Positions 29,207 to 40,700 of a stretch of DNA of 64,000 bases are shown here, one piece after another. Both the position numbers and the translations under genes were made by a program. Below the pieces are notes generated by a model, which was not told the origin of the DNA, did no database searches, and worked only from the letters and a program-made list of their open reading frames with translations. Source of the DNA: Gillisia hiemivivida. Its GTDB lineage: Bacteria > Bacteroidota > Bacteroidia > Flavobacteriales > Flavobacteriaceae. Where the stretch lies: NCBI RefSeq assembly GCF_007997295.1, contig NZ_VORY01000014.1, forward strand, positions 17,856 to 81,855, read 5' to 3'. How positions within the stretch are numbered: the stretch's first letter is position 1; every line of letters starts with the position of its first letter.

Positions 29207-29401
29207 TTATTGTTGTTGTTCTCTTTTAGTTAACTCTGTAGCAATTCTCGCTATAGATTTTCTTACAACTCTTAGTTGTATTGGGTTCTCCAATGGCGAA
29301 ACTGCGTGAGCCATTTTTAAATCTGAATATGCTTTTCTGGACTTACTAAGTTCTTCTTGTAAATCTACTACAGATGATTCTCTTACTTCTGATTGTTTCA
29401 T
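29207..29401 (-). CDS. rpmC: 50S ribosomal protein L29
   Basis: A two-helix protein near the peptide tunnel exit that helps form the SRP and trigger-factor docking surface. It has 64 residues. It starts MKQSEVRESSVVDLQEELSK and contains AVSPLENPIQLRVVRKSIARI, where most L29 proteins have QLxNPxxIRxVRRxIARI. It lies 12 bases after rplP. Confidence 0.98.
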   Translation of the reverse strand: MKQSEVRESSVVDLQEELSKSRKAYSDLKMAHAVSPLENPIQLRVVRKSIARIATELTKREQQQ

Positions 29402-29413
29402 AACTTCTCTTAA

Positions 29414-29833
29414 TTAAGCTTGATAATCTCTAGCTACAATAAACTTAGTTTTCACAGGCAATTTCTGTGCTGCAAGACGCAATGCTTCTTTTGCAACATC
29501 ATAAGGAACTCCTCCTATTTCAAATAAGATTCTTCCCGGTTTTACAACTGCTGCCCAATATTCTACAGCACCCTTACCTTTACCCATACGTACTTCAAGA
29601 GGTTTCTTTGTAATAGGCTTGTCTGGAAATATTTTAATCCATAACGAACCTTCTCTTTTCATAAAACGAGTAGCGGCAATACGAGCTGCTTCTATTTGAC
29701 GTGCAGTAAGGAAACTTGAGTCCAATGATTTGATCCCGAATGTTCCGTTTGAAAGTCTATGCCCTCTTTGAGAGTTTCCTTTCATACGGCCCTTTTGCAT
29801 CTTACGATATTTTGTTCTTTTAGGCTGTAACAT
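29414..29833 (-). CDS. rplP: 50S ribosomal protein L16
   Basis: Helps position A-site tRNA near the peptidyl-transferase centre. It has 139 residues: [20 protein letters not shown] at the start, then [41 protein letters not shown], the canonical L16 core. The Arg hydroxylated in E. coli L16 lies in the conserved later [12 protein letters not shown] region. Confidence 0.99.
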   Translation of the reverse strand: MLQPKRTKYRKMQKGRMKGNSQRGHRLSNGTFGIKSLDSSFLTARQIEAARIAATRFMKREGSLWIKIFPDKPITKKPLEVRMGKGKGAVEYWAAVVKPGRILFEIGGVPYDVAKEALRLAAQKLPVKTKFIVARDYQA

Positions 29834-29851
29834 TTTTGTTTCTTTAAAAAT

Positions 29852-30577
29852 TTACTTTCTACGACGTGGCTTGTTGTTACCTCCTCGTGCTGGTCCGGAT
29901 TTTCCTCCTGGCTTCTTGGTAGTCATACCAACAAGTGGGGAAAGTTCTCTTTTTCCGTAAACCTCACCTTTCATGATCCATACTTTAACACCAAGCCTAC
30001 CATAAGTAGTATGTGCCTCAACTAAAGCATAATCAATATCGGCTCTAAAAGTCGACAAAGGAATTCTTCCATCTTTGTAATGTTCTGAACGAGCCATCTC
30101 TGCTCCGTTCAAACGACCTGAAATTTGAATTTTAATACCTTCAGCATTCATTCTCATAGCGGCTGCAATAGCCATTTTGATAGCACGACGGTAAGAAATA
30201 CGATTCTCAATTTGTCTAGCAACACTAGAACCTACTAAGTGAGCATCTAATTCTGGTCTCTTGATTTCAAAGATGTTAATTTGAACGTCTTTGTCAGTAA
30301 TTTTCTTAAGCTCTTCTTTCAACTTGTCTACCTCTTGTCCACCTTTCCCGATAATGATACCAGGTCTTGCAGTAGTGATAGTAACGGTTACAAGTTTAAG
30401 AGTACGCTCGATAATTACTCTGGATACACTCGCTTTTGATAAACGAGCATGGATATACTTTCTAATCTTATCGTCTTCGGCTAATTTATCGCCGTAGTCA
30501 TTTCCTCCGTACCAGTTGGATTCCCATCCTCTAATGATACCAAGGCGATTCCCGATTGGATTTGTTTTCTGTCCCAT
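29852..30577 (-). CDS. rpsC: 30S ribosomal protein S3
   Basis: Forms part of the mRNA entry helicase with S4 and S5. The chosen start gives 241 residues beginning [18 protein letters not shown], the universal S3 N-terminus; an ATG 11 codons upstream overlaps rplV and is unlikely. The KH domain motif is [16 protein letters not shown], and a [11 protein letters not shown] segment and a basic low-complexity C-terminus follow. Confidence 0.98.
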   Translation of the reverse strand: MGQKTNPIGNRLGIIRGWESNWYGGNDYGDKLAEDDKIRKYIHARLSKASVSRVIIERTLKLVTVTITTARPGIIIGKGGQEVDKLKEELKKITDKDVQINIFEIKRPELDAHLVGSSVARQIENRISYRRAIKMAIAAAMRMNAEGIKIQISGRLNGAEMARSEHYKDGRIPLSTFRADIDYALVEAHTTYGRLGVKVWIMKGEVYGKRELSPLVGMTTKKPGGKSGPARGGNNKPRRRK

Positions 30578-30581
30578 ACTC

Positions 30582-30989
30582 TTAGCTTTGTGTATTTTTA
30601 TTGTCACCAATCACAATTGTAACGTGGTTGGAACGTTTTCTAATTCTGTGTGCGCGACCTTGTGGTGCAGGACGAAGTCTCTTCAACATACTCCCACCGT
30701 CTACGCGTATCTCTTTTACAAATAAATCTGCTTCCTCAATGTTAGCATCTTCATTTTTGGCTTGCCAGTTAGCAATAGCAGAAAGAAGTAATTTCTCCAA
30801 TCTACGTGATGCTTCCTTAGAGCTAAATCTCAACACATGAAGCGCTCTTTCTACTTTTTCACCGCGTACTAAATCTGCAACTAATCGCATTTTTCTTGGC
30901 GAAGTAGGGCAGTTATTCAGTTTTGCAAAAGCTACTAGCTTTTTAGCCTCTTTTGTCTGATCTGCTTTTTCTCTTTTACGAACTCCCAT
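30582..30989 (-). CDS. rplV: 50S ribosomal protein L22
   Basis: Its long beta hairpin lines the peptide exit tunnel and is the site of macrolide-resistance mutations. It has 135 residues: [32 protein letters not shown] and the hairpin [28 protein letters not shown]. The hairpin shows no deletion or duplication of the kind linked to resistance. Confidence 0.99.
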   Translation of the reverse strand: MGVRKREKADQTKEAKKLVAFAKLNNCPTSPRKMRLVADLVRGEKVERALHVLRFSSKEASRRLEKLLLSAIANWQAKNEDANIEEADLFVKEIRVDGGSMLKRLRPAPQGRAHRIRKRSNHVTIVIGDNKNTQS

Positions 30990-30997
30990 AGCTTCAG

Positions 30998-31276
30998 TTA
31001 TCTTTTACCTTTATTTTTCGCACCTACGTGACCTCTAAAAGATCTAGTTGGTGAAAATTCTCCTAATTTGTGTCCTACCATATTCTCTGTTACATATACA
31101 GGGACAAATTGTTTCCCGTTATGTACAGCGATAGTTTGCCCAACGAAATCTGGAGTTATCATTGAGGCTCTAGACCAAGTCTTGATTACCGTCTTTTTTC
31201 CAGCTTCTACATTGGTAGCAACTTTCTTTTCTAACTTATAGTGAACGTAAGGTCCTTTTTTTAATGAACGTGCCAT
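30998..31276 (-). CDS. rpsS: 30S ribosomal protein S19
   Basis: Binds 16S rRNA in the 30S head beside S13. It has 92 residues, the usual length, with [43 protein letters not shown] and the C-terminal [22 protein letters not shown]. It lies between rplB and rplV in the S10 order. Confidence 0.99.
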   Translation of the reverse strand: MARSLKKGPYVHYKLEKKVATNVEAGKKTVIKTWSRASMITPDFVGQTIAVHNGKQFVPVYVTENMVGHKLGEFSPTRSFRGHVGAKNKGKR

Positions 31277-31282
31277 ATCTTA

Positions 31283-32110
31283 TTATTTCTTTCTACGTTC
31301 TACAATATACTTATTACTCGCTTTTGTCTTAGATCGGGTTCTATAACCTTTAGCAGGTATACCTTTTCTAGAACGTGGGTGACCTCCAGAAGATTTTCCT
31401 TCACCACCACCCATTGGGTGATCCACAGGATTCATCACTACTGGTCTTGTTCTTGGTCTTCTTCCCAACCATCTGCTTCTACCTGCTTTACCAGATACAA
31501 TTAACTGATGATCACTATTCGAGATAGCTCCGATAGTAGCCATACAAGTAACTAACACCCTTCTAATTTCTCCTGAAGGAAGTTTGATAGTTGCATACTT
31601 ACCCTCTTTTGCCACTAACTGAGCAAAAGCACCTGCACTACGAGCCATCACAGCTCCTTGCCCAGGACGTAATTCTATACAAGAAATAACAGTTCCTAAC
31701 GGCACTGCAGAAAGCGGCATTGCATTTCCAATATTTGGAGCAGCACTATCAGCGTCAGAAACAATGTTCTGATCTACCTGAAGACCATTTTGAGCAATTA
31801 CATATCTTTTCTCACCATCTTGATAATTCAAAAGAGCGATAAAAGCCGTTCTGTTAGGATCATATTCTATAGACGCAACTGTAGCAGGAACTCCATGCTT
31901 GTCACGTTTAAAATCGATAATTCTGTAACGTCTTTTGTGACCACCACCTTTATAGCGCATGGTCATTTTTCCCTGACTGTTTCTACCACCTGACTTTTTA
32001 ATCGGAGCTATTAAACTCTTCTCCGGCTTATCAGTAGTAATGGCGTCAAAACCATTAACTACTCTAAAACGCTGACCAGGGGTGATTGGTTTTAATTTTC
32101 TAACTGACAT
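31283..32110 (-). CDS. rplB: 50S ribosomal protein L2
   Basis: One of the largest and most conserved large-subunit proteins, needed for subunit joining and peptidyl transferase activity. It has 275 residues. The C-terminal segment [21 protein letters not shown] contains the essential His equivalent to E. coli H229. It follows rplW after 9 bases. Confidence 0.99.
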   Translation of the reverse strand: MSVRKLKPITPGQRFRVVNGFDAITTDKPEKSLIAPIKKSGGRNSQGKMTMRYKGGGHKRRYRIIDFKRDKHGVPATVASIEYDPNRTAFIALLNYQDGEKRYVIAQNGLQVDQNIVSDADSAAPNIGNAMPLSAVPLGTVISCIELRPGQGAVMARSAGAFAQLVAKEGKYATIKLPSGEIRRVLVTCMATIGAISNSDHQLIVSGKAGRSRWLGRRPRTRPVVMNPVDHPMGGGEGKSSGGHPRSRKGIPAKGYRTRSKTKASNKYIVERRKK

Positions 32111-32119
32111 TCTTTAATC

Positions 32120-32410
32120 TTAAAGATTACTGTATAAATCAATAGTTTCACCTTCCGCCACCTGTACTAATGCTTTCTTATAAGCACTTGTTTTACCAGT
32201 GATCACTCCCGTTTTTGTAAAACGAGATTTACGATCTGGACGGACATTAATTGTGCGAACTTTAGTAACTGAAACTCCATAAGCAGACTCTATTGCGCCT
32301 TTAATTTCAATCTTGTTCGCCTTATTATTAACAACGAACGAATAACGGTTATTCAACTCGCTATCTGCTGTCGCTTTTTCTGTAATAATAGGTTTTATTA
32401 AGATACTCAT
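32120..32410 (-). CDS. rplW: 50S ribosomal protein L23
   Basis: Docking site of trigger factor and SRP at the peptide exit. It has 96 residues, starting MSILIKPIITEKATADSELN, with the FVVNNKANKIEIKGAIESAYGVSVTKVRTI core. The trigger-factor-binding Glu is expected near the start of this core. Five bases separate it from rplD. Confidence 0.99.
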   Translation of the reverse strand: MSILIKPIITEKATADSELNNRYSFVVNNKANKIEIKGAIESAYGVSVTKVRTINVRPDRKSRFTKTGVITGKTSAYKKALVQVAEGETIDLYSNL

Positions 32411-32415
32411 ATCGT

Positions 32416-33045
32416 TTATTTACTTAAATTCAACTCAATTCCTTCTAAAGACCCTTCTACAAACACAAGGTTATTTGCGTTTAGTATTTTGTAAGTACTT
32501 AATTCTGAACTACTTACAACTTCGGTGCCTTTTAAATTGCGTGACGACAAATATACATTTTTATTCGAGTCACCCAACACTATAAGAGATTTTTTCTTAT
32601 CTACACCCAAACCTTTTAAAACATCTATGAAGTTTTTAGTTTTTGGAGTGTCAAATTGAAAATCTTCCACTATGATAATTGCTTTATCATTTGCCTTAAT
32701 AGAAAGAGCAGATTTTCTTGCTAATCTCTTTAAGTTCTTGTTCAATTTAAAACCATAGTTTCTAGGGCGTGGTCCAAACATACGTCCTCCACCTCTAAAA
32801 ATACCAGATTTTATACTACCAGCACGAGCTGTACCAGTACCTTTTTGTTTTTTAATCTTACGTGTACTTCCTGTAATTTCCGCACGCTCTTTAGCTTTGT
32901 GCGTTCCTTGACGTTGATTAGCCAAGTATTGTTTTACATCAAGATATACAGCATGATTGTTAGGCTCTATTCCGAAAACAGAATCTGAAAGGTTCACCTT
33001 TCTTCCTGTTTCTTTTCCTTTAATATCTACAACTGCTATTTCCAT
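32416..33045 (-). CDS. rplD: 50S ribosomal protein L4
   Basis: Extends a loop into the exit tunnel and in E. coli represses the S10 operon. It has 209 residues, with the tunnel loop [42 protein letters not shown] intact. Its ATG overlaps the rplC stop codon by one base (TAATG), implying translational coupling. Confidence 0.99.
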   Translation of the reverse strand: MEIAVVDIKGKETGRKVNLSDSVFGIEPNNHAVYLDVKQYLANQRQGTHKAKERAEITGSTRKIKKQKGTGTARAGSIKSGIFRGGGRMFGPRPRNYGFKLNKNLKRLARKSALSIKANDKAIIIVEDFQFDTPKTKNFIDVLKGLGVDKKKSLIVLGDSNKNVYLSSRNLKGTEVVSSSELSTYKILNANNLVFVEGSLEGIELNLSK

Positions 33046-33656
33046 TACTTCTGAATGATTACATATGAGTTATTATGACCAGGAACACATCCTTTTACCA
33101 CAAGTAGATTTTTATCTGCAACTACTTTTAAAACTCTTAAGTTTTCTAATTTAACTTTGTCACCACCCATACGGCCAGCCATACGCATTCCCTTAAATAC
33201 TCTTGCAGGATATGACGCAGCACCAATCGATCCAGGGGCTCTTAAACGGTTATGTTGACCGTGAGTAGCTTGTCCTACTCCGGCAAATCCGTGTCTCTTT
33301 ACTACACCTTGAAAACCTTTACCTTTGCTTGTTCCTGAAATATCCACGAACTCACCTTCAGTAAAATGTTCTACAGTGATACTATCACCTAATTTGTGAT
33401 CCCCATCAAAACCTTTAAATTCAACGACTTTACGCATTGCTGCTACACCGGCTTTTTTAGCATGCCCAGTGGCAGCTTTGTTAGCGGTCTTTTTGTCATC
33501 GAAACCTAATTGAAGAGCTTCATACCCGTCAACTTCTTTGGTTCTGACTTGGGTAATTACGCAAGGACCAGCTTGTATAACGGTACAAGGAATATTCTTC
33601 CCGTTCTCGTCAAAAATGCTAGTCATGCCTATTTTTTTTCCTATTAACCCAGACAT
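33045..33656 (-). CDS. rplC: 50S ribosomal protein L3
   Basis: An early assembly protein whose extension reaches the peptidyl-transferase centre. It has 203 residues: [19 protein letters not shown] at the start, and the central [27 protein letters not shown], which includes the Gln methylated by PrmB in other bacteria. It is preceded by an unusually long 208-base spacer after rpsJ that contains a hairpin. Confidence 0.99.
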   Translation of the reverse strand: MSGLIGKKIGMTSIFDENGKNIPCTVIQAGPCVITQVRTKEVDGYEALQLGFDDKKTANKAATGHAKKAGVAAMRKVVEFKGFDGDHKLGDSITVEHFTEGEFVDISGTSKGKGFQGVVKRHGFAGVGQATHGQHNRLRAPGSIGAASYPARVFKGMRMAGRMGGDKVKLENLRVLKVVADKNLLVVKGCVPGHNNSYVIIQK

Positions 33657-33690
33657 AATTAATTATTGATTAAATTAAAATTATTTATTT

Positions 33691-33736
33691 AAAAATATTC
33701 AGGACTGAAAATACTTCCAATCCTGAATGTATTTTT
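33691..33736 (-). promoter_or_regulatory. Hairpin in the rpsJ-rplC spacer, possible attenuator
   Basis: On the minus strand an 8-bp stem ATTCAGGA/TCCTGAAT encloses a 16-base loop. It can be extended by A-T pairs and is followed by ATTTTTAAATAA, a terminator-like arrangement. It lies 40 bases before rplC in the longest spacer of the cluster. A partial terminator or ribosomal-protein-binding leader is possible; neither is proven. Confidence 0.35.
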
Positions 33737-33794
33737 CCGTTTTTCCCTCGACAACTGCTCAGGACATGTAATTGAAAGTATTAACTTTCATAAT

Positions 33795-33814
33795 ATCCCG
33801 AATAAATTCGGGAT
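33795..33814. repeat. Dispersed palindrome copy 4, in the rpsJ-rplC spacer
   Basis: ATCCCGAA-TAAA-TTCGGGAT is a perfect 8-bp hairpin with a 4-base loop. It shares the TCCCGA/TCGGGA core with three other intergenic sites in the window. Confidence 0.55.
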
Positions 33815-33864
33815 GGATATTTCTAGCCTTTTGTTTCACTTAAGCTCACAAAAGCCAAGAATTA

Positions 33865-34170
33865 TCACACTTTAATCTCTACTTCTACTCCGCTTGGTAA
33901 TTCCAATTTCATTAAAGCATCAATAGTCTTAGATGATGAACTATATATGTCCAACAATCTTTTATAAGAGCTTAACTGAAACTGCTCACGCGCTTTTTTG
34001 TTAACGTGTGGAGAACGTAATACTGTAAAGATTTTTTTGTGTGTTGGTAATGGGATTGGTCCCGTTACTACAGCACCCGTAGTTTTTACGGTTTTTACGA
34101 TTTTCTCTGCAGACTTATCCACTAAGTTATGATCGTAAGATTTAAGTTTTATTCTGATTTTTTGACTCAT
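33865..34170 (-). CDS. rpsJ: 30S ribosomal protein S10
   Basis: A component of the 30S head and, with NusB, of transcription antitermination. It has 101 residues: [54 protein letters not shown] and the typical GVEVEIKV end. It directly follows fusA (10 bases), with no tuf gene between, so the str and S10 clusters are fused. Confidence 0.99.
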   Translation of the reverse strand: MSQKIRIKLKSYDHNLVDKSAEKIVKTVKTTGAVVTGPIPLPTHKKIFTVLRSPHVNKKAREQFQLSSYKRLLDIYSSSSKTIDALMKLELPSGVEVEIKV

Positions 34171-34180
34171 ATCCCTATTA

Positions 34181-36289
34181 TTAATCGTTTGTACCTTTAG
34201 CTGCTTTTATAACTGCTTCAGAAATATTTGCTGGAGTTTCAGCATAATGAGCAAATTCCATAGTAGAGGTTGCTCTACCTGAAGACAATGTTCTTAATGT
34301 TGTAACGTAACCAAACATTTCAGAAAGAGGCACTTCAGCTTTAATAACTTTTGCACCAGATCTATCTGACATATCGTTTACTTGACCTCTTCTTCTGTTA
34401 AGATCACCTACGATATCTCCCATGTTTTCTTCCGGAGTTACAACTTCTACTTTCATTATTGGTTCAAGAATAACAGCACCTGCTTTTTTAGCAGCCACTT
34501 TATAACCCATTCTTGCAGCCAATTCGAAAGAAAGTTGATCGGAATCTACAGGGTGAAAGGACCCATCTTTCAATATAACTTTTAAAGAATCCATTTTGAA
34601 ACCCGCTAAAGGACCAGTCTTCATAGCTTCTCTAAATCCTTTTTCCACAGATGGAATAAATTCTTTAGGAATACGCCCACCTTTTACAGAGTCGATAAAT
34701 TGTAGACCTGGACCTTTAAAATCCTCATCTGCAGGAGACATCTCAAATACGATATCACCAAATTTACCACGACCACCAGATTGCTTCTTATAAATTTCTC
34801 TATGATCTGCACTTTTCGTGATAGTCTCTTTATACTCAACTTGAGGCTGACCTTCGTTAACCTCTACCTTGAATTCTCTTTTTAATCTATCTACTAGAAT
34901 CTCCAAGTGTAATTCTCCCATTCCTGAGATAATAGTTTGTCCTGAAACTTCATCTGTTTTAACCTGGAAAGTTGGATCTTCTTCAGCTAATTTAGCTAAA
35001 GCCATTCCCATCTTATCCACATCAGCCTTTGTCTTTGGCTCTACAGCGATACCAATTACCGGTGCAGGGAAATCCATAGATTCCAATGTAATAGGATTCT
35101 TCTCATCTGTAAGCGTATCTCCCGTTTTAATATCTTTAAAACCAACGGCCGCTCCAATATCTCCAGCTTCAATCCTATCTATAGGCTCTTGTTTATTAGA
35201 GTGCATCTGGTAAATACGTGAAATACGTTCTTTCTTACCAGAACGGTTATTCAATACGTAAGAACCTGCATCCAAAGCTCCGGAGTATACTCTAAAGAAA
35301 GCTAAACGTCCTACAAAAGGATCTGTAGCAATTTTAAATGCTAAAGCAGAGAAAGGCGAATCCACATTTGGTTTACGACTCTCTGGTTCTTCAGTATCAG
35401 GATTAACACCTATGATAGCTTCTACATCTACAGGAGAAGGCAAGTAGCGCATTACTCCATCCAACATTGCCTGAACACCTTTATTTTTAAAAGCAGAACC
35501 ACACATCATTGGGATGATAGACATATCTATAGTTGCAGCTCTTAAAGCAGCGATAATCTCATCTTCAGTAATAGAATTTTCATCTTCAAAGAATTTCTCC
35601 ATTAAAGCTTCATCGTAATCAGCAACTGCCTCTACTAATAAAGTTCTATACTTATTAACATCCTCCATCAATTCCTCTGGAATATCTATAATCTCATAGG
35701 TCATTCCATAATCATCTTGATTCCAAATAATTGCTTTTTTGGAAATCAAATCAACTACACCTCTAAAATCATCTTCTTCACCAATTGGAATCTGCAAAGG
35801 CACTGGGTTTCCGCCCAACATTGACCTTACCTGATCGCAAACATTAAAGAAGTCAGATCCCTGACGGTCCATTTTGTTTACAAAACCAATACGAGGAACT
35901 TTATATTTATCAGCTTGTCTCCATACAGTCTCAGATTGTGGCTCAACACCATCAACCGCACTGAATAAAGCAACCATACCATCCAATACACGTAAAGAAC
36001 GCTCTACCTCTACGGTAAAATCTACGTGACCAGGAGTATCTATAATATTTACTGTAAATTCTTGATCTCTGTACATCCACTTACAATGGGTCGCAGCAGA
36101 AGTAATTGTAATACCTCTTTCTTGCTCTTGCTCCATCCAGTCCATTGTGGCAGCACCATCGTGCACTTCCCCAATTTTGTGACTTATCCCCGTATAATAT
36201 AATATACGCTCAGTACAAGTGGTTTTACCAGCATCAATATGCGCAGCAATACCTATGTTTCTTGTGAATTTTAAATCTCTTTGTGCCAT
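34181..36289 (-). CDS. fusA: Elongation factor G
   Basis: The GTPase that drives translocation and, with RRF, ribosome recycling. From [24 protein letters not shown] the protein has 702 residues, the normal length. The frame is open further upstream into rpsG, but that extension is not family sequence. G1 AHIDAGKTT, the switch region [10 protein letters not shown]3 DTPGHVDF and G4 NKMD are all present, as is the domain [13 protein letters not shown] region. Confidence 0.98.
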   Translation of the reverse strand: MAQRDLKFTRNIGIAAHIDAGKTTCTERILYYTGISHKIGEVHDGAATMDWMEQEQERGITITSAATHCKWMYRDQEFTVNIIDTPGHVDFTVEVERSLRVLDGMVALFSAVDGVEPQSETVWRQADKYKVPRIGFVNKMDRQGSDFFNVCDQVRSMLGGNPVPLQIPIGEEDDFRGVVDLISKKAIIWNQDDYGMTYEIIDIPEELMEDVNKYRTLLVEAVADYDEALMEKFFEDENSITEDEIIAALRAATIDMSIIPMMCGSAFKNKGVQAMLDGVMRYLPSPVDVEAIIGVNPDTEEPESRKPNVDSPFSALAFKIATDPFVGRLAFFRVYSGALDAGSYVLNNRSGKKERISRIYQMHSNKQEPIDRIEAGDIGAAVGFKDIKTGDTLTDEKNPITLESMDFPAPVIGIAVEPKTKADVDKMGMALAKLAEEDPTFQVKTDEVSGQTIISGMGELHLEILVDRLKREFKVEVNEGQPQVEYKETITKSADHREIYKKQSGGRGKFGDIVFEMSPADEDFKGPGLQFIDSVKGGRIPKEFIPSVEKGFREAMKTGPLAGFKMDSLKVILKDGSFHPVDSDQLSFELAARMGYKVAAKKAGAVILEPIMKVEVVTPEENMGDIVGDLNRRRGQVNDMSDRSGAKVIKAEVPLSEMFGYVTTLRTLSSGRATSTMEFAHYAETPANISEAVIKAAKGTND

Positions 36290-36293
36290 TTTT

Positions 36294-36770
36294 TTAGAAT
36301 CTAAAGTGAGAGAATGCTTTATTAGCTTCAGCCATCTTATGGGTATCTGTTCTTTTCTTAACAGCAGCACCTTCTTCTTTAGAAGCAGCAATTACCTCTG
36401 CAGCTAATCTCTGAGCCATAGATTTCTCATTACGCTTTCTAGAATAAGAGATCAACCATTTCATTGCAGTTGAAACTTTACGATCTGGTCTAATTTGCAT
36501 AGGGATCTGAAAAGTTGCACCTCCAACACGTCTACTTCTTACCTCCACGTGTGGCATTACATTAGAAAGAGCTTCTTTCCAAACCTCAAGGCCTGTTTTC
36601 TCTTCGTCTTGTTTTTTCTCCTCTACGATTGCTATTGCATCATAGAATACTTTGAAAGAAACTGATTTTTTACCATCCCACATCATCATGTTAACAAAAC
36701 GAGTTACTAACTGATCATTAAATTTTGGATCTGGTAAAAGAGGCCTCTTCTTTGCCTGTCTTTTTCTCAT
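36294..36770 (-). CDS. rpsG: 30S ribosomal protein S7
   Basis: Primary binder of the 3' major domain of 16S rRNA, at the E site, and autoregulator of the str operon in E. coli. It has 158 residues: [31 protein letters not shown] start, [23 protein letters not shown], and [15 protein letters not shown] at the end. It lies 23 bases after rpsL and 4 bases before fusA. Confidence 0.99.
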   Translation of the reverse strand: MRKRQAKKRPLLPDPKFNDQLVTRFVNMMMWDGKKSVSFKVFYDAIAIVEEKKQDEEKTGLEVWKEALSNVMPHVEVRSRRVGGATFQIPMQIRPDRKVSTAMKWLISYSRKRNEKSMAQRLAAEVIAASKEEGAAVKKRTDTHKMAEANKAFSHFRF

Positions 36771-36793
36771 GTCTTTACATTAAAAGTTTTTAA

Positions 36794-37168
36794 TTACTTC
36801 TTAGGGCGTTTTGCACCGTACTTAGATCTTCTTTGCGTTCTACCTTCAACACCTGCGGTATCTAAGGCACCACGAACAATGTGATATCTAACTCCTGGTA
36901 AATCTTTTACCCTTCCGCCTCTAACCAATACTATCGAGTGCTCTTGTAGATTGTGTCCTTCACCAGGGATGTATGCGTTCACTTCTTTTCCATTAGTTAA
37001 CCTTACCCTTGCAACTTTACGCATTGCGGAGTTAGGTTTCTTAGGAGTAGTTGTGTAAACACGCGTACAAACACCTCGTCTTTGAGGGCACGAATCTAAA
37101 GCAGCCGATTTACTCTTCTTGGTTATTTTGGCTCTTCCTTTTCGTACTAATTGTGAAATTGTTGGCAT
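36794..37168 (-). CDS. rpsL: 30S ribosomal protein S12
   Basis: Decoding-centre protein. Starting at [12 protein letters not shown] it has 124 residues, the family length; the frame extends 20 codons upstream past the promoter and is not used. [13 protein letters not shown] and [12 protein letters not shown] keep the wild-type lysines whose changes give streptomycin resistance. It is the first gene of the superoperon, about 54 nt from the predicted transcription start. Confidence 0.99.
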   Translation of the reverse strand: MPTISQLVRKGRAKITKKSKSAALDSCPQRRGVCTRVYTTTPKKPNSAMRKVARVRLTNGKEVNAYIPGEGHNLQEHSIVLVRGGRVKDLPGVRYHIVRGALDTAGVEGRTQRRSKYGAKRPKK

Positions 37169-37225
37169 AATTTCTTTTACACTTATTATTGTTATAAAAT
37201 TACCTTCCCTACTTTTTAGGGTCTG

Positions 37226-37256
37226 CAAAGGTATGAATAAAAACTAATTATTCAAA
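37226..37256 (-). promoter_or_regulatory. Promoter of the ribosomal superoperon
   Basis: On the minus strand TTG is followed by exactly 19 nt and TACCTTTG, a complete match to the Bacteroidota housekeeping consensus (TTG, N17-23, TAnnTTTG). It predicts a start about 54 nt before rpsL. This is the best promoter in the window. Confidence 0.82.
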
Positions 37257-37789
37257 TCTTAACTCATTAATTTTCAAGTAGAACTCAATTAAATTATTAT
37301 TAACACGAAATAGATGATAATAATAATAAAAGAAACTAGCTATCCTTCAATGCAGTATTTAATATAAAAAAGGGAGGAATACAAAATACCTTGCAAGAAG
37401 CTCAAAGGAATTTATTCCAACTATTGCCTCAAAATATTCGCAAAAAAAATTTATAACATTAGTGATGTTTGACATTTTATAAGGCACCGGAACTTATCAA
37501 ACGCAAAAGCTGTCAATTGGCTATTAAATTTATATTAAAAAAGTATAATAGGAAAGAAAAAATAATTTTTAAAAATCTACTTTACTAATTAGAACAAAAC
37601 AGATCTATTTTTACACCTCAATAAAATTAACAAGATCCTAAGTTCAGTCACCAACCACTAATAGATAGACTATTAAATCATCTGAATATGAATTCCAAGA
37701 TATATCGACCTATAATTTGGGAATATTTTTTTGGTTAATTAACATATTCTTACCACTTTCGCGGCTGGCTAATTCAAATTAATTAAACA
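37257..37789. other. AT-rich intergenic region between rpsL and the first SusC gene
   Basis: No gene, tRNA or strong terminator was seen in about 530 bases. The left end abuts the rpsL promoter and the right end holds the predicted SusC promoter and leader. A few weak direct A/T runs are present but no repeat unit stands out. Confidence 0.6.
37730..37761 (+). promoter_or_regulatory. Possible promoter of the first SusC operon
   Basis: TTTG at 37730 is followed after 23 nt by TTTCG, a degenerate -7 box inside TACCACTTTCG. Then GGCTGGCTAATT leads toward the ATG. The same order and spacing recur before the second SusC gene, which supports it more than the sequence match itself. Confidence 0.4.
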
Positions 37790-40700
37790 ATGAAAGCAAA
37801 ATTCAGTAGTATTTTAACGCTATTACTAGCGTTCGTTGTGCAGATAACTTTTGCACAACAACAGTCCGTAACGGGTACCGTTACCGACGAAGATGGGTTA
37901 CCTCTACCCGGGGTAAACATAATTATTAAAGGCACTTCAACAGGTGTTCAATCAGATTTCGATGGAAACTATGCAATTCAAGCATCACAAGGTGATGTGT
38001 TGGTGTTTTCATTTATAGGTCTTGAAAGAACTGAAAAAACAGTTGGAACTTCTAACACTGTTAGTGTTGTAATGAAGTCAGATGCGTCACAACTAGATGA
38101 AGTTGTAGTAACTGCTTTAGGTATTAAGAGAGAGAAAAAATCTTTAGGTTATGCTACTCAAGAGGTAGACGGAGCAGAAGTTTCTGATGTTCCAACAACT
38201 AACTTCATGAATTCACTTTCAGGGAAGGTAGCTGGTTTGAACATTAAATCTTCTGGAACTATTGGTGGATCTTCAAACGTGATTATTCGTGGTAGTGCTT
38301 CCTTAACCGGAAACAACCAGGCATTGTTTGTAGTTGATGGCACTCCTATAAGTAATGCTAACACGAATGGTTCAAGTCAGCAATCTGGTAGAGGTGGTTA
38401 TGACTATGGTAATGCCGCTGCGGACATTAATCCAAACAACATTGCTTCCATAAACGTTTTAAAAGGTGCTGCAGCAACTGCACTTTATGGCTCAAGAGCT
38501 TCAAACGGAGTGGTAATTATCACCACTAAAAGAGGAAGTAAAGGAAAAGGACTTGGAGTTTCTGTAAGCTCGAGCTTGATGCTCTCCAATGCAGACTCGG
38601 AAACCTTGCCAAAATACCAAAACGAATACGGTGCTGGATATGGTGCTTATTATCAATCTGATGATGGTTACTTTAACTTAGATGACATAGACGGTGATGG
38701 GACATTAGATGAAACCACTCCATTTACGGAAGATGCTTCCTTTGGAGCAAGATTTGATCCAAACAGATCGATTTACCAATGGAATTCAATATACCCACAA
38801 TTGGATACTTACCAACAAGCTACTCCATGGTTGCCGGGAGAACGTACTCCTAACGATCTTTGGGGAACAGGTTATACGGCTATCAACTCAGTTGCTTTAG
38901 ATGGTGGATCTGAAACAGGATCTTTCAGATTATCGGCAAACAATACTTTGCAAGAAGGGAACCTTCCAAACTCTGAGATAAAAAGAAACACTATTTCCTT
39001 AAGTGGTACTCAGGATCTATCTGAAAAATTAACCGCATCCGCAAATGTTACTTTTACCAAAACAGACGGTAAAGGAAGATATGGAACAGGGTACGATTCA
39101 GGAAACCCAATGCAACAATTCAGACAATGGTATCAAATGAATGTTGATTTGTACGAACAAAGGGATGCATACTTTGCAACAGGTGAAAACATCACTTGGA
39201 ACCCAAATGGTCCTAATAACTTAGCTCCTATCTATTCTGACAACCCATACTGGACAAGATATGAAAATTACGAAACAGATACTCGTAACAGGTATTTTGG
39301 AAATTTAGCTCTTGACTATAAACTAAACGATATTTTCAGCGTTGTAGGTAGATTCTCTTTTGATACATATGATGAATTACAGGAAGAAAGAATAAATGTT
39401 GGTAGTGCTGGTGTTGCAAGCTATTCACGTTTTAACAATCGTGTAGCCGAATATAACTACGACCTGATCCTTAACTTTAATAAGGATATTACCGAAGATC
39501 TAAACCTTGACGGTAACATTGGAGCCAACCTTAGAAGAAACTCACAAAACTCCATTCGCGCATCTACCAATGGTGGATTGAACGCTCCTGGTTTTTACGC
39601 TTTGAGTAACTCTGCTGGACCATTAAATCCTCCTGGAGAATATGATGCAACTTCTATGATTGATGGGGTTTATGCTAGAGCAGGTTTAGGGTATTTAGCT
39701 ACTTACTACCTTGAAGGAACTATAAGAAGAGATAGATCTTCTACTTTACCAATAGCAAACAACACCTTCTACTATCCTTCTGTCTCTACAAGTATTATTC
39801 TTTCTAATATGATTGATGCACAATGGTTGAATTTCACCAAGTTAAGAGCAAACTATGCAGAAGTTGGTAGTGATACAAATGCTTATAATGTATTTAACAC
39901 CTATTCTGTAACTGCTCCTTTTGGAAGTGCAGGATATGCCAGTAACAACGCTCAATTAAACAACGCTAACCTAAAACCAGAACGTTCTAAATCTTACGAG
40001 TTTGGTATAGAGTCTGATTTCCTTAACAGAAGAATAGGATTTGATGTTTCTTACTACAACACTCAAACTGAAGACCAAATTACTCCGGTACCAGTTTCTA
40101 ATGCAACAGGTTTTGTTACCAAATTTTTAAATGCCGGTGTTGTTGAAAATAAAGGTTTTGAAGTATTGTTGAGATTAAACCCTATTAAAAGTGATGATTT
40201 CAACTGGAATATGACAGTTAACTGGGCTAAAAATGAAAGCACAGTTCTTGAGTTAACAGATGGTATAGACAATTTACAGTTAGCTTCTCTTCAGGGAGGA
40301 ATATCTATTAATGCTTCCCCGGGTCAACCTTATGGAGCAATAAGAGGTACAGATTATATTTATGATGATGCAGGCAACCGTGTGGTTAATACTTCTGGCT
40401 ACTACGAAAGAACGGCTACAAGTAACAATATCATCGGAAACGTTCAACCAGACTGGACAGGTGGTGTTCAAAATACCTTGAATTACAAAAACCTAAGTTT
40501 GAGCTTCCTTATTGATGTTCAAAAAGGTGGAGATATATTTTCGCTTGATACTTGGTATGGTTTTGCTACCGGTCTTTATGATCGTAGTGTTGGTTTAAAT
40601 GACCTTGGAAATCCTAAAAGAAATACAATCGCCAATGGTGGTGGTGTTGTACTTCCAGGGGTAACCGCAGATGGCGCACCAAATACTGTTAGAGCAAGAA

